Below the pieces are notes generated by a model. It was not told the origin of the DNA and ran no database searches. It saw nothing but the letters and a program-made list of their open reading frames with translations. From NCBI GenBank assembly GCA_029259935.1, contig JAJDEH010000256.1:1-9067 (forward strand): 9,067 nt of DNA. Direction: 5' to 3'. A program made the position numbers and the translations under genes. Positions 1 to 6,616 of this stretch are shown here, piece by piece. The stretch comes from Planctomycetota bacterium. GTDB lineage: Bacteria > Planctomycetota > Planctomycetia > Pirellulales > Pirellulaceae. The stretch's first letter is position 1. Each line of letters opens with the position of its first letter.

Positions 1-774
1 CGTCGTTTTGCCTTCACCCGCCGCGCCATACACGTTTCCTTTCACGTCCAAGCACATGCCGTCGATGCCGCGATCGGGCGAGAAATTGTACAGGATACCG
101 TCCGGTTCCAATTCGCCGTCCGTCCGCACTCGGTAACGATGCAGTTTCTGCGTGCCCCGGTCCGAAACGTAAACGAAACGATTATCGGGTGTCATCACGA
201 TCCCGTTGGGACGTTGTAGGTTGTCGATGACTCGCACCACTTTTCCCGGCGCATCAATCCGGTAGACGCCGCTTGACGGTTGCGACTTCTCGGCGGGCGG
301 ACCGTAGTACGGATCGGTGAAATAGACCCGACCCTTGCGGTCAATACAGAGATCGTTCGGGGCGATAAACTTGTTACCGTCATAGTTCTCGGCCAGCACG
401 GTTTCGCCGCCGTCTTTTTCCAAACGCGTTACTCGCCGTCCGCCGCCTTCACCCGACGACTGGCACATCAACAGCCGCCCTTCGTAATCCAGCAGCAAGC
501 CATTGGCTCGGCCGCTGGGCTTACGAAAGACGGTCACTTCGCCCTCGGGTGAACGCTTCATGATGCGGTTATTTCTGCCATCGGAAAAGAACAGGTTTCC
601 CTCAGCATCGACCGCCGGCCCTTCAGTAAACTTACAGTCCCCGGCCACTTTTTTCACGCCAAACGATGCGTCCATTATCTCGTCGGCCAGCAACCCTACG
701 GCAGGACTTGAGAGAGCAAGAAAGACCGTGGCGACAGAGAGCAAGAGAGAACGGGTCATTGGGCGGCTTTTCAT
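1..774 (-). CDS. Secreted SMP-30/gluconolactonase/LRE-like protein, C-terminus beyond the left edge
   Basis: 258 codons are visible, open to base 1, so the C-terminus is missing. Residues 1 to about 30 look like a Sec signal peptide (basic MKSRPMTR, then a hydrophobic core), so the protein is probably periplasmic or exported. The rest reads as an SMP-30-type six-bladed propeller. FTEGPAV (E51), IAPND (N140), RPNG (N190) and GIDGM (D238) match the conserved metal ligands of the family. FFSD and YFTDP are typical blade motifs. Characterised members hydrolyse sugar lactones such as gluconolactone with a divalent metal; the substrate here is unknown. The start at 774 is preferred over the in-frame ATG at 780 because AGAGGA (780-785, minus strand) lies 5 bases before 774 but overlaps the upstream ATG. 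The gene follows the metallophosphoesterase gene by about 140 bases on the same strand. Family assignment is confident, exact reaction is not. Confidence 0.9.
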   Translation of the reverse strand, partial: MKSRPMTRSLLLSVATVFLALSSPAVGLLADEIMDASFGVKKVAGDCKFTEGPAVDAEGNLFFSDGRNNRIMKRSPEGEVTVFRKPSGRANGLLLDYEGRLLMCQSSGEGGGRRVTRLEKDGGETVLAENYDGNKFIAPNDLCIDRKGRVYFTDPYYGPPAEKSQPSSGVYRIDAPGKVVRVIDNLQRPNGIVMTPDNRFVYVSDRGTQKLHRYRVRTDGELEPDGILYNFSPDRGIDGMCLDVKGNVYGAAGEGKTT

Positions 775-779
775 CGACA

Positions 780-785
780 TCCTCT
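780..785 (-). promoter_or_regulatory. Shine-Dalgarno site that decides the SMP-30 start
   Basis: AGAGGA on the minus strand is 5 bases upstream of the ATG at 774. It overlaps the other possible ATG at 780, so it cannot serve that one. Confidence 0.55.
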
Positions 786-914
786 GGGAATCGTGGCATC
801 AAGTGTCAGCTTCGATTCTCTCAGAGAACTTCCTCCATATCAATGATCGTGCCGGGCGAGATTTACGAGCGCAACAAGCCCTGGGTTTCTTTCGCGGGCG
901 CTGCTGGCGTCGAA

Positions 915-1730
915 TTAGGCGATGGCGGGTGAATGCTGGTCTGCTTCGTCGCCGGACGTGGTCGGCTGGCCGTCCGCGGGTGTCAGCATCTGTCCGTCCG
1001 CACCGACCAGTTGCATCGTGCCACAGGCATATTCCACCAAGGCACAGCAGTTCTCGATCCAATCGCCCGCGTTGCAGTAAGTAACGCCATCCAACTGCAA
1101 AATCGACGGAGTATGAATATGCCCGCAAATGACACCGTCGCAGCCTAGTTCTTTCGCGTAGTTCGCGATCCGTGATTCAAAGTCATTGATCACGCGCAGC
1201 AGTTTCTTTGTTCCCGCCCGTACGATGGAATGATTCGATTTGGATCGAACACGGGGACGAACTCTCTTCAACAGTTGGCCGACTCGCGCGCACCAGTCAT
1301 GGATGACAACGCCCGCTTTCGATAGCCAGGGGATACGTCTTTCGATCGCATCGAATTGGTCGCCGTGGATCACCAGGTACTGACGCCCGTCCGCTGCTTG
1401 GTGGATGAAGTTGTCCTGTACGGTGACAATTTTAAAGTCGTGCAAGAACGATCGCAAAAAGTCGTCGTGATTTCCAGGTGTGTAGTAGAGCCGCGTGCCC
1501 CGGGATTCCAGTTGGAATAAGCGACGAATTACCTGGCCGTAAATGCTTGGCCAGTGGCGGTTCTTTTTCAGACGCCAACCATCTATGAAGTCACCCACCA
1601 AATAGATATGTTCGGGCTCGTACTGCTGCAGGAAACCGTGAAATGCCTCGACATTTGCTTGTGCGAATCCTAGATGAACATCACTGATAAAAATAGCTCG
1701 GACGTCTCCGCGTGCCGGTGGTCGATCCAT
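915..1730 (-). CDS. LpxH-like metallophosphoesterase (UDP-2,3-diacylglucosamine diphosphatase family)
   Basis: 271 residues, calcineurin-like metallophosphoesterase fold. All metal-binding motifs are present in order: SDVHLG (D17, H19), GDFIDGW (D47), GNHDD (N87, H88), IHGDQFD (H122) and GHIHT (H204, H206). The LpxH family removes UMP from UDP-2,3-diacylglucosamine to give lipid X in lipid A synthesis, as a peripheral inner-membrane enzyme. The GDWIENC motif near residue 222 and the basic helical insert at about 145-180 (the cap region) fit the broader COG2908 group. Some paralogues in that group have no proven lipid A activity, so no lpxH symbol is given. The C-terminal 25 residues are polar and probably disordered. 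No signal peptide. The start is the ATG at 1730, ten residues before the first strand, without a strong ribosome-binding site. No other lipid A gene is adjacent. Confidence 0.88.
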   Translation of the reverse strand: MDRPPARGDVRAIFISDVHLGFAQANVEAFHGFLQQYEPEHIYLVGDFIDGWRLKKNRHWPSIYGQVIRRLFQLESRGTRLYYTPGNHDDFLRSFLHDFKIVTVQDNFIHQAADGRQYLVIHGDQFDAIERRIPWLSKAGVVIHDWCARVGQLLKRVRPRVRSKSNHSIVRAGTKKLLRVINDFESRIANYAKELGCDGVICGHIHTPSILQLDGVTYCNAGDWIENCCALVEYACGTMQLVGADGQMLTPADGQPTTSGDEADQHSPAIA

Positions 1731-1872
1731 GAAGTGTCTTTCTAGCGCGAGTGCAAAGGAGCAGGCCGGATATCGGCGAGCAACATTCTAACGCCCTAGA
1801 GCCTACGAGGGGATCACACGTACGATAATAAGTTCCCGAGTGCAGTCAGTAGCGTGCCAGCAGCGAAACAGG

Positions 1873-3102
1873 CTATGCGGGTTGGGTGAGCTGATCCCTT
1901 TCCGGGGACTCTGCCGGGGGTCGATTCGCCTGTCCGAGCAACCAATCGGGACATCGCTCGTCGAATCCGAATTCGTCGAATACAAACTGCATTTCGCTCA
2001 GAACTTGCTCGGGCGTGAGAAAAAACTGGTCCAGCGTGTACTGGTGCTTGCTCTTGAAATGACGAGACTGATTGTGTTCGGCTTGCAGCCGAGTTGAATA
2101 AGTTGATGAAATCTTCAATTCGAGCCGCTTGTACAATCCCTCCATGACCTGGCGAGGATTCGACGTCAGGTCGCGGTAGTCCACGAACACGTACTGATCC
2201 ATGGGCAGCTTGGGCAGGCATTCCGAGAGATTGCGGTACATGAACTTGATCACCGCCAACCACGCGTCGCGGAATTCTTCATCTCCGCGGCCGGTGTCAA
2301 ACAATGCAGCGGTTTCGGCCATGAGGTTCATAAACGACGGGACGGTGTTGAAGGGACTACGAACCGTGCTAATGATCTGGCAATCCGGGAAAGCCTCTAT
2401 CAGCGTTCCTACCATTGGGCTGAGCATCGGATTCTTCGACAAGAACCGTTTATCGCTCCCGCGAACATAAAGATGACGTCGGATGATGCCTTGGTAATAT
2501 CGCATCAAAGCACGGCGATCGGCGTCGGGCGTTTCTTCATCAAAGTGCCCCAGGTACCCCGTCGCGTCTCGAAAAGGAAAAGGCACGAACAGCAGCAATG
2601 CCGCGAACATCGGCAGCAGCGTAATGTAATCTTCGTCCGGCTCGAAGAGTGACAGGCGATGAATGTCGCTGAATGGCCCAAAGACGCCTTGCTCGGCCAC
2701 GTCCAGCAACGCCTTGCCGGGACCACCGAAAAAGCGATCCAGGTGGCCCAGCGAAAGGAGTGCCATCTTCTGGCAGATTGCTGGGGCAAACACGATTTCC
2801 CAAAGTGGAAACGTCGTAAATTGCTCGCTGTCCTTCGTGATCAGTTGTTGTAGAAAGGTCGTGCCGCTGCGCGGGACACCGGTAATGAACAGCGGCGCGA
2901 TGATCTTCCTTCGCCGATAGGCCGGAAAAAATAGATCGTCAAGCAGCAGGCACACCCAGTGAAACAAGACCAGCGAAAATAGCAGGGGCAAGAAAAGCGC
3001 CATGACCACGAAGCGCTTTGGCGTGAGCCGGGCGAGTCGTTCGTTGCCTGGAAAATATGTCAGGCGGGCAAGCCGAAAGATGGCGAAAGGTCCAACCTTC
3101 AT
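1873..3102 (-). CDS. Membrane-anchored sulfotransferase (Sulfotransfer_3-like)
   Basis: 409 residues. A strongly hydrophobic segment at about 31-56 (FVVMALFLPLLFSLVLF and onward) is followed by a basic patch, YRRRK, suggesting an N-terminal membrane anchor. The 5'-phosphosulfate-binding loop is ITGVPRSGTT (73-82). LSKNP (221-225) and IISTVRSP (243-250) match the substrate and 3'-phosphate-binding regions, and VDYRDLTSNP (307-316) matches the family's late conserved block. Such enzymes transfer sulfate from PAPS to a sugar, lipid or other hydroxyl; the acceptor cannot be read from the sequence. The PAPS-binding part follows the membrane segment, so which side of the membrane it faces is uncertain, though PAPS supply argues for the cytoplasm. 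The start at 3102 lacks an obvious Shine-Dalgarno. The gene lies 132 bases after the PQQ-like gene on the same strand. No PAPS synthesis or sulfatase gene is visible. Confidence 0.88.
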   Translation of the reverse strand: MKVGPFAIFRLARLTYFPGNERLARLTPKRFVVMALFLPLLFSLVLFHWVCLLLDDLFFPAYRRRKIIAPLFITGVPRSGTTFLQQLITKDSEQFTTFPLWEIVFAPAICQKMALLSLGHLDRFFGGPGKALLDVAEQGVFGPFSDIHRLSLFEPDEDYITLLPMFAALLLFVPFPFRDATGYLGHFDEETPDADRRALMRYYQGIIRRHLYVRGSDKRFLSKNPMLSPMVGTLIEAFPDCQIISTVRSPFNTVPSFMNLMAETAALFDTGRGDEEFRDAWLAVIKFMYRNLSECLPKLPMDQYVFVDYRDLTSNPRQVMEGLYKRLELKISSTYSTRLQAEHNQSRHFKSKHQYTLDQFFLTPEQVLSEMQFVFDEFGFDERCPDWLLGQANRPPAESPERDQLTQPA

Positions 3103-3202
3103 GCTGTTGCGGCTTCTGGTTGCTCGGTTGGTCTAGCAGCGACAGGAACTTCGCTGACGGCTTTTTGGAACTAGGCTGCTCACTCTAGATCGGAAACCTC
3201 CG

Positions 3203-3216
3203 CGCCTCGCGAGGCG
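3203..3216. repeat. Perfect 14-base palindrome between the PQQ-like and sulfotransferase genes
   Basis: CGCCTCGCGAGGCG is its own reverse complement. It sits 19 bases beyond the stop of the PQQ-like gene. It has no loop and no following T-run, so it is a poor intrinsic terminator candidate; it could be a protein-binding site or chance in GC-rich DNA. Confidence 0.4.
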
Positions 3217-3234
3217 AATTGCCCGGCTGAGCCG

Positions 3235-4473
3235 TCATGGATCGATACGATACAAATGGGTTTCCGTGCGCAAGATGAGCGATTTTCCGCTGACGGCCGG
3301 CGAGGCCATGAAACCCGATTCTAACTTGTTGACTGTCAGTTCATCGTACTTAGGCCCAGGACGAATCACGGTCGTCTTGCCTTCGCGGCTGAAGAGATAG
3401 ATTTTGCCGTCGGCGAAGATGGGCGAGGCCGAGTACTTTCCCGCCGCCCGCTGCTGCCAAATTTGCTCGCCGGTTTTCGCTTCCAAGCAAGTCGCCACGC
3501 CGTCGTGAATCATGTAAATCGCGTCGTCGATCAGCAGTTGCGAGGGCATCGAAGGGACGCTTTTCTTCACGACCCATTCCACATGGGTATCGGTCACGTC
3601 CCCCTTTCCGTTGGGGCGGACCGCGTACAGTTGGGCCTTACCAAACCCAGTATTGATGAAGATCATTCCGTGTCCGAACAAGGGCCGGGCCGTGGCCGAA
3701 TGTTCGTTGTAGCGAACTTTCCACAGTTGCTTGCCGGATCGAGGGTCGTAGGAAATGGTTGCCTTGGCGGCCGGGCTGATCAGTTGGTCGCGACCGTCGA
3801 TGTTCACCAGAATCGGCGTGCAATACGCCTTCATGAGGTCGCCGTTATCCGTGCCGTAGTCGATGTCGCGGTCTTGCTTCCAAACGGTCTTCCCGGTCGC
3901 CTTGTCCAGCGCGGCGACATACTGATAGTCGAATCCGTCGTAGTGCATGATCAGCAAGTTTTCAAAGAAGATGGGCGACGAACCGGGACCGCGCCAGTGA
4001 TTGCAAGGTAAATCGGTTCGAGACCACAGCACCTTCGCGCTTTTCGTATCTAGACAGGCCGTGCCGTAGCTGCCGAAGTGGATGTAGACTCGGCCCGCTT
4101 CGATGATTGGCGTGGGGGAGGCATAGCTGTTCAAAGCGTGACAGAATCGAGGTTCGTCGTTGTGAAACAGCTTGATGTCGTGCAGGATTTTTCCGGACTG
4201 TTTGTCCACGCAGATGGCAAACATATCCTTGCCATCCTCGGTCGCCGTTCCCATCCAGATTTGATCGCCCCACACCACCGGAGATGACCAACCACGACCG
4301 TGAATCGCCGTTTTCCAAGCCACGTTTTCCGTTTCGCTCCACTTGGTCGGCAGACCGGTTGAATCGCTGTGCCCGTCGCCGGTGGGACCGCGAAACTGAG
4401 GCCAATTCTCGCCCGCGAATGACGACAGGGCAAAAAGGAAAAGGAGAGTCATGGCGGGCAGTCGAACCTTCAT
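3235..4473 (-). CDS. Secreted PQQ-like (BamB-type) beta-propeller protein
   Basis: 412 residues with a clear Sec signal peptide (MKVRLPAMTLLFLFALSSFA, mature from about residue 21), so exported. The mature protein starts with NWPQFRGPTGDG, a hallmark of planctomycete PQQ-like repeat proteins. Repeated propeller blades follow: SSPVVWGDQIWMGTA (63-77), ALDKATGKTVWKQ (188-200), SYDPRSGKQLWKV (241-253), CLEAKTGEQIWQQ (329-341) and SASPIFADGKIYLFSREG (348-365). The [D/E]xxxGKxxW blade-end signature recurs at least four times. Proteins of this type are usually annotated BamB-like or PQQ-binding-like, but no dehydrogenase catalytic residues are evident and a scaffold or binding role is as likely. 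AGGA lies 6 bases before the ATG at 4473. The gene is 74 bases downstream of the cupin gene, so co-transcription is possible. No precise function can be assigned. Confidence 0.9.
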   Translation of the reverse strand: MKVRLPAMTLLFLFALSSFAGENWPQFRGPTGDGHSDSTGLPTKWSETENVAWKTAIHGRGWSSPVVWGDQIWMGTATEDGKDMFAICVDKQSGKILHDIKLFHNDEPRFCHALNSYASPTPIIEAGRVYIHFGSYGTACLDTKSAKVLWSRTDLPCNHWRGPGSSPIFFENLLIMHYDGFDYQYVAALDKATGKTVWKQDRDIDYGTDNGDLMKAYCTPILVNIDGRDQLISPAAKATISYDPRSGKQLWKVRYNEHSATARPLFGHGMIFINTGFGKAQLYAVRPNGKGDVTDTHVEWVVKKSVPSMPSQLLIDDAIYMIHDGVATCLEAKTGEQIWQQRAAGKYSASPIFADGKIYLFSREGKTTVIRPGPKYDELTVNKLESGFMASPAVSGKSLILRTETHLYRIDP

Positions 4474-4510
4474 ATCGAATCCTGCTTTAAGAGCAAAAGG
4501 GGGACAGTAG

Positions 4511-4529
4511 GATCAGCGGGATGCTGATC
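4511..4529. terminator. Small dyad between the cupin and PQQ-like genes, possible weak terminator
   Basis: GATCAGC (4511-4517) and GCTGATC (4523-4529) form a perfect 7-base stem with a 5-base loop, just past the cupin stop on the minus strand. On that strand a CCCCCTTTT stretch follows about 8 bases after the stem, not a proper U-tract. It may attenuate read-through or stabilise a 3' end. Confidence 0.35.
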
Positions 4530-4547
4530 GTAGCATGGTGGGGGGGT

Positions 4548-5036
4548 TTATCGAACGAAATGATCGACGAAATCGGCACCTAAACCGATCTCGCGAAAGT
4601 GTTGGCGGCAGAGTTCAATTTTCGTATGCACATCGTCATGGGCGACGGGCGTATCACCTTCATCATAATAGATTAATGCCCCGCGAACGTTGAACAGCGT
4701 GATCATCTCTTCCACGTCGTCGTCAACGACCAGCGTGTGGACTTCACCTGGCGGCTCGAAGACGTACATGCCTTCTTGGGCGACCCAGTCGTGTTCCAAA
4801 TACCTCCACGAGCCTTTGATCACAAAGCCGTGGACCGGCGCGGGATGCCGATGACGGCTCAGTACCCCCGACCGGCGAACGCGCAGCAAGTTGACCCACT
4901 CACCGGCCGTGGCGTTGAGCAACAGCGGGCGAAACCACACATTTTCGGCTTGCGGAACCCACAACCGTTCGTCGTCCGGAATTGCCGTTGTCACCAGGTC
5001 GGCGACGGCGTGGCTGATGTCCAGAATGCTTGTCAT
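4548..5036 (-). CDS. Cupin protein, 2,4'-dihydroxyacetophenone dioxygenase (DAD)-like family
   Basis: 162 residues, a single-domain cupin. Motif 1 is RHRHPAPVHGFVIKGSWRYLE (61-81), giving candidate metal ligands H62, H64 and possibly H69. Motif 2 is FEPPGEVHTLV (93-103), giving H100. The order and spacing fit the 2,4'-dihydroxyacetophenone dioxygenase-like cupins and the related ChrR-type cupins. The characterised DAD enzyme uses non-haem iron to cleave an aromatic ketone to 4-hydroxybenzoate and formate. No aromatic catabolism gene is next to it, so the substrate may differ. There is no signal peptide, so it is cytoplasmic. The start at 5036 has only a weak purine stretch (GAGAA) upstream. 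It is the first gene of the leftward group and is divergent from the propeller gene across a 325-base gap. Fold and family are likely, reaction is uncertain. Confidence 0.82.
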   Translation of the reverse strand: MTSILDISHAVADLVTTAIPDDERLWVPQAENVWFRPLLLNATAGEWVNLLRVRRSGVLSRHRHPAPVHGFVIKGSWRYLEHDWVAQEGMYVFEPPGEVHTLVVDDDVEEMITLFNVRGALIYYDEGDTPVAHDDVHTKIELCRQHFREIGLGADFVDHFVR

Positions 5037-5130
5037 ATCGATTCTCGTATCGGTGATCGAGGTACTGAATCATTGTAGCTGGATCGAAGCGGACGTGCAC
5101 GACAGCCGCTAGTTCGTGTGCGGCCCCGTT

Positions 5131-5195
5131 GTGGTGCGGCCGTCTCGGCTGCGGCAGGCGGGACGCCTGCACCACAAGGAAGCCTGCACCACAAG
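5131..5195. repeat. Compound inverted and tandem intergenic repeat (GTGGTGC...GCACCAC element)
   Basis: An outer inverted pair GTGGTGC (5131-5137) and GCACCAC (5169-5175) encloses a hairpin GCAGGCG (5154-5160), loop GGA, CGCCTGC (5164-5170). The right side is then repeated in tandem: 5162-5178 and 5179-5195 are 17-base units identical except for one base. Elements of this look recur in planctomycete intergenic DNA as far as I recall. A mobile palindromic (REP/MITE-like) unit with a partial duplication of its right end is the likely explanation. Confidence 0.7.
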
Positions 5196-5347
5196 TTGGC
5201 GAATCGACCAAAATTTTTTCAATTATCCGGCGGTCCTATCGAATAAGGCCAAATGGAGACGTTCCCACCCGGAGATTTCCCGCGCTCCACCACTCCCGCC
5301 GAGTCGAAGCAAACACAACCAGCACTGATGGTGCATGGACATTCCAC

Positions 5348-5355
5348 AGAGAGGA
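5348..5355 (+). promoter_or_regulatory. Ribosome-binding site that sets a GTG start
   Basis: AGAGAGGA ends 6 bases before the GTG at 5362. The in-frame ATG at 5335 lies upstream of this site and has no comparable purine stretch, so GTG is the better start. Confidence 0.7.
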
Positions 5356-5361
5356 CTTCAA

Positions 5362-6531
5362 GTGACGAGATACTACTTCCCATGTCTGGCTGTTTTGGCG
5401 GGATTGACGCTGCAAACTTCAACGGCTTTCTCGGAAGTCTTTGACAAAGAGTTGGCGGTTAACGAGACGCTGATCATTGGAAGCAAGCAATTGCCGAAAG
5501 GCTGGACGGTGGCGTCGGATCCCGAACTTGTCAAGTTTGGCAACAAGTGGTGGATGTTCTTCAACTCGATACAGCTCGATTTCAAGAAGGGATTGCCAAT
5601 TCATGTTTTGTCCGCCAGCCTGCCGGCGGGCGAGCCACTGAGCGCCAGCCCGGACAATTGGACCGTGCATCCCTATCCGGCCATTTCACCGGGGCCGAAA
5701 GGCTCTTGGGATGACCGCACAATTGAGACCACGAAATATGTTTTCGGCTATGACCCGGCGGCCAAGAAGTTCGTGGGCCGATTGTACTATGCGGGCTGGC
5801 CAACGCAGACGAAGGGTCGGAAAAACTATCAGATTGGATTCGTTCAATGGGATGAGAAGAAGCGTCAGTGGATCAAACATGGCAAGCCCGTAGCCACCGG
5901 CACCGAACCCTGGGAACGAATGAATGGCACGAGTTTCATCGGCGACCAGTCAGTCTATTACGAAAACGGTCCTGGCCGGCACGGCATCGACGGGATGTGG
6001 CACATGTGGTATCAGGCAGTCAGCAAACCCAAGGACGGTGGGATCTCCATTGTCCACGTGACCAGTAAGGACGGGATCACCTGGGGCAACAAGAAACGAC
6101 TGACGCACAAGGTGCCGTTCCCCAATCAATTCGTGAAAACCGGGCCCTTTTCTTTGGATGTGCTAGTCAAGGATGGTCAGTACTACTTCGCCGGATTTCT
6201 TTACAATCACGATGATCTTTACAAACAGGGGCTATGGATTACGCGATCCAGTACGCCGGATGGTAGCCGCGCTGGCGACTTCACCGACTGGCATCCCCTT
6301 ATCTTTGAGAACAACGGCGTCAAGTGGCATGACTCGGGGCTGGAGAGTTCCAAGTGTCACGTGACGGGGTTGTTTGCTCCGACGTTGCGGGAAGAAAACG
6401 GAAGAGTGTGGATGTTCTACCACGGCTATTTCCGCACCGCCGACGTTGAAGACCCCTGCAACGACAAGTCGAAGAATAGCGGGGTGATTGGCCGAGCCGA
6501 GGTGAAGGGGTTTTCGAAACTTGCGAGGTAG
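5362..6531 (+). CDS. Secreted five-bladed propeller protein, GH43/GH32-like fold, function unassigned
   Basis: 389 residues from the GTG at 5362; an ATG at 5335 would add 9 residues ahead of the signal peptide. Residues 1 to about 24 (MTRYYFPCLAVLAGLTLQTS and on) form a Sec signal peptide. The mature protein is rich in blade-like patterns of the glycoside hydrolase beta-propeller clans: ASDPELVKFGNKWWMFF (51-67, candidate acid D53), GSWDDRTIET (114-123, D117/D118/E122), MWHMWYQAV (212-220), HVTSKDGITWG (232-242), GPFSLDVLVKDGQYYFA (261-277, D265) and VWMFYHGYF (349-357). These resemble GH43, GH32 and GH130-type enzymes acting on plant or algal glycans, but no family-specific catalytic triad can be assigned by eye. 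Cys332 and Cys366 could form a disulfide in an exported protein. It is transcribed alone and converges on the barrel protein gene. A glycosidase role is an inference. Confidence 0.82.
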   Translation: MTRYYFPCLAVLAGLTLQTSTAFSEVFDKELAVNETLIIGSKQLPKGWTVASDPELVKFGNKWWMFFNSIQLDFKKGLPIHVLSASLPAGEPLSASPDNWTVHPYPAISPGPKGSWDDRTIETTKYVFGYDPAAKKFVGRLYYAGWPTQTKGRKNYQIGFVQWDEKKRQWIKHGKPVATGTEPWERMNGTSFIGDQSVYYENGPGRHGIDGMWHMWYQAVSKPKDGGISIVHVTSKDGITWGNKKRLTHKVPFPNQFVKTGPFSLDVLVKDGQYYFAGFLYNHDDLYKQGLWITRSSTPDGSRAGDFTDWHPLIFENNGVKWHDSGLESSKCHVTGLFAPTLREENGRVWMFYHGYFRTADVEDPCNDKSKNSGVIGRAEVKGFSKLAR

Positions 6532-6571
6532 CGGAGGCAGTAGGACGGCGCGCCGAAGAAACCCCCTCTAA

Positions 6572-6592
6572 CTCCCCCTTGGTAAGGGGGAG
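6572..6592. repeat. Perfect 9-base hairpin CTCCCCCTT/AAGGGGGAG between convergent genes
   Basis: CTCCCCCTT (6572-6580), loop GGT, AAGGGGGAG (6584-6592). It lies in the 85-base gap between two convergent genes, 41 bases past the propeller stop and 25 before the barrel gene's stop. The preceding CCCCCTCTAA is typical of a common intergenic repeat seen in many bacterial genomes. It may act as a bidirectional transcription stop, though neither side has a clear T-run. Confidence 0.65.
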
Positions 6593-6616
6593 AACCACGC
6601 GCTGCGCTTGTTTAGT

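Larger units (their letters stand above)
5037..5361. other. Divergent intergenic region, 325 bases, no gene seen
   Basis: It separates the leftward cupin gene from the rightward propeller gene, so it should hold both promoters. It contains the repeat at 5131-5195 and an AAAATTTTTT tract at 5210-5219. No convincing -35/-10 pair could be chosen. Short open frames here translate the repeat (Arg-rich, HH-containing peptides) and are not credible genes. Confidence 0.6.

Noticed and set aside
503..1084. A 193-codon plus-strand open frame
   Set aside because: It is antisense to the SMP-30 and metallophosphoesterase genes, spans their gap, has Arg/Ser-rich composition, and matches no family. The minus-strand genes explain the region.
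1814..2263. A 149-codon minus-strand frame within the sulfotransferase gene
   Set aside because: It is a shifted frame over the conserved C-terminal part of the sulfotransferase, which has recognisable motifs, while this frame has none.
5131..5195. CRISPR-like array
   Set aside because: There are only two 17-base units, directly adjacent with no spacer, and no cas gene is present.
5196..5226. Promoter made of TTGGCG and an AT-rich stretch upstream of the propeller gene
   Set aside because: The -35-like hexamer is plausible but the -10 region (CAATTA/AATTAT) matches poorly, and planctomycete promoters are not well enough defined for me to call it.
5335..5361. ATG at 5335 as the start of the propeller protein
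   Set aside because: The AGAGAGGA site lies downstream of this ATG and is ideally spaced for the GTG at 5362. The 9 extra residues would precede the signal peptide.
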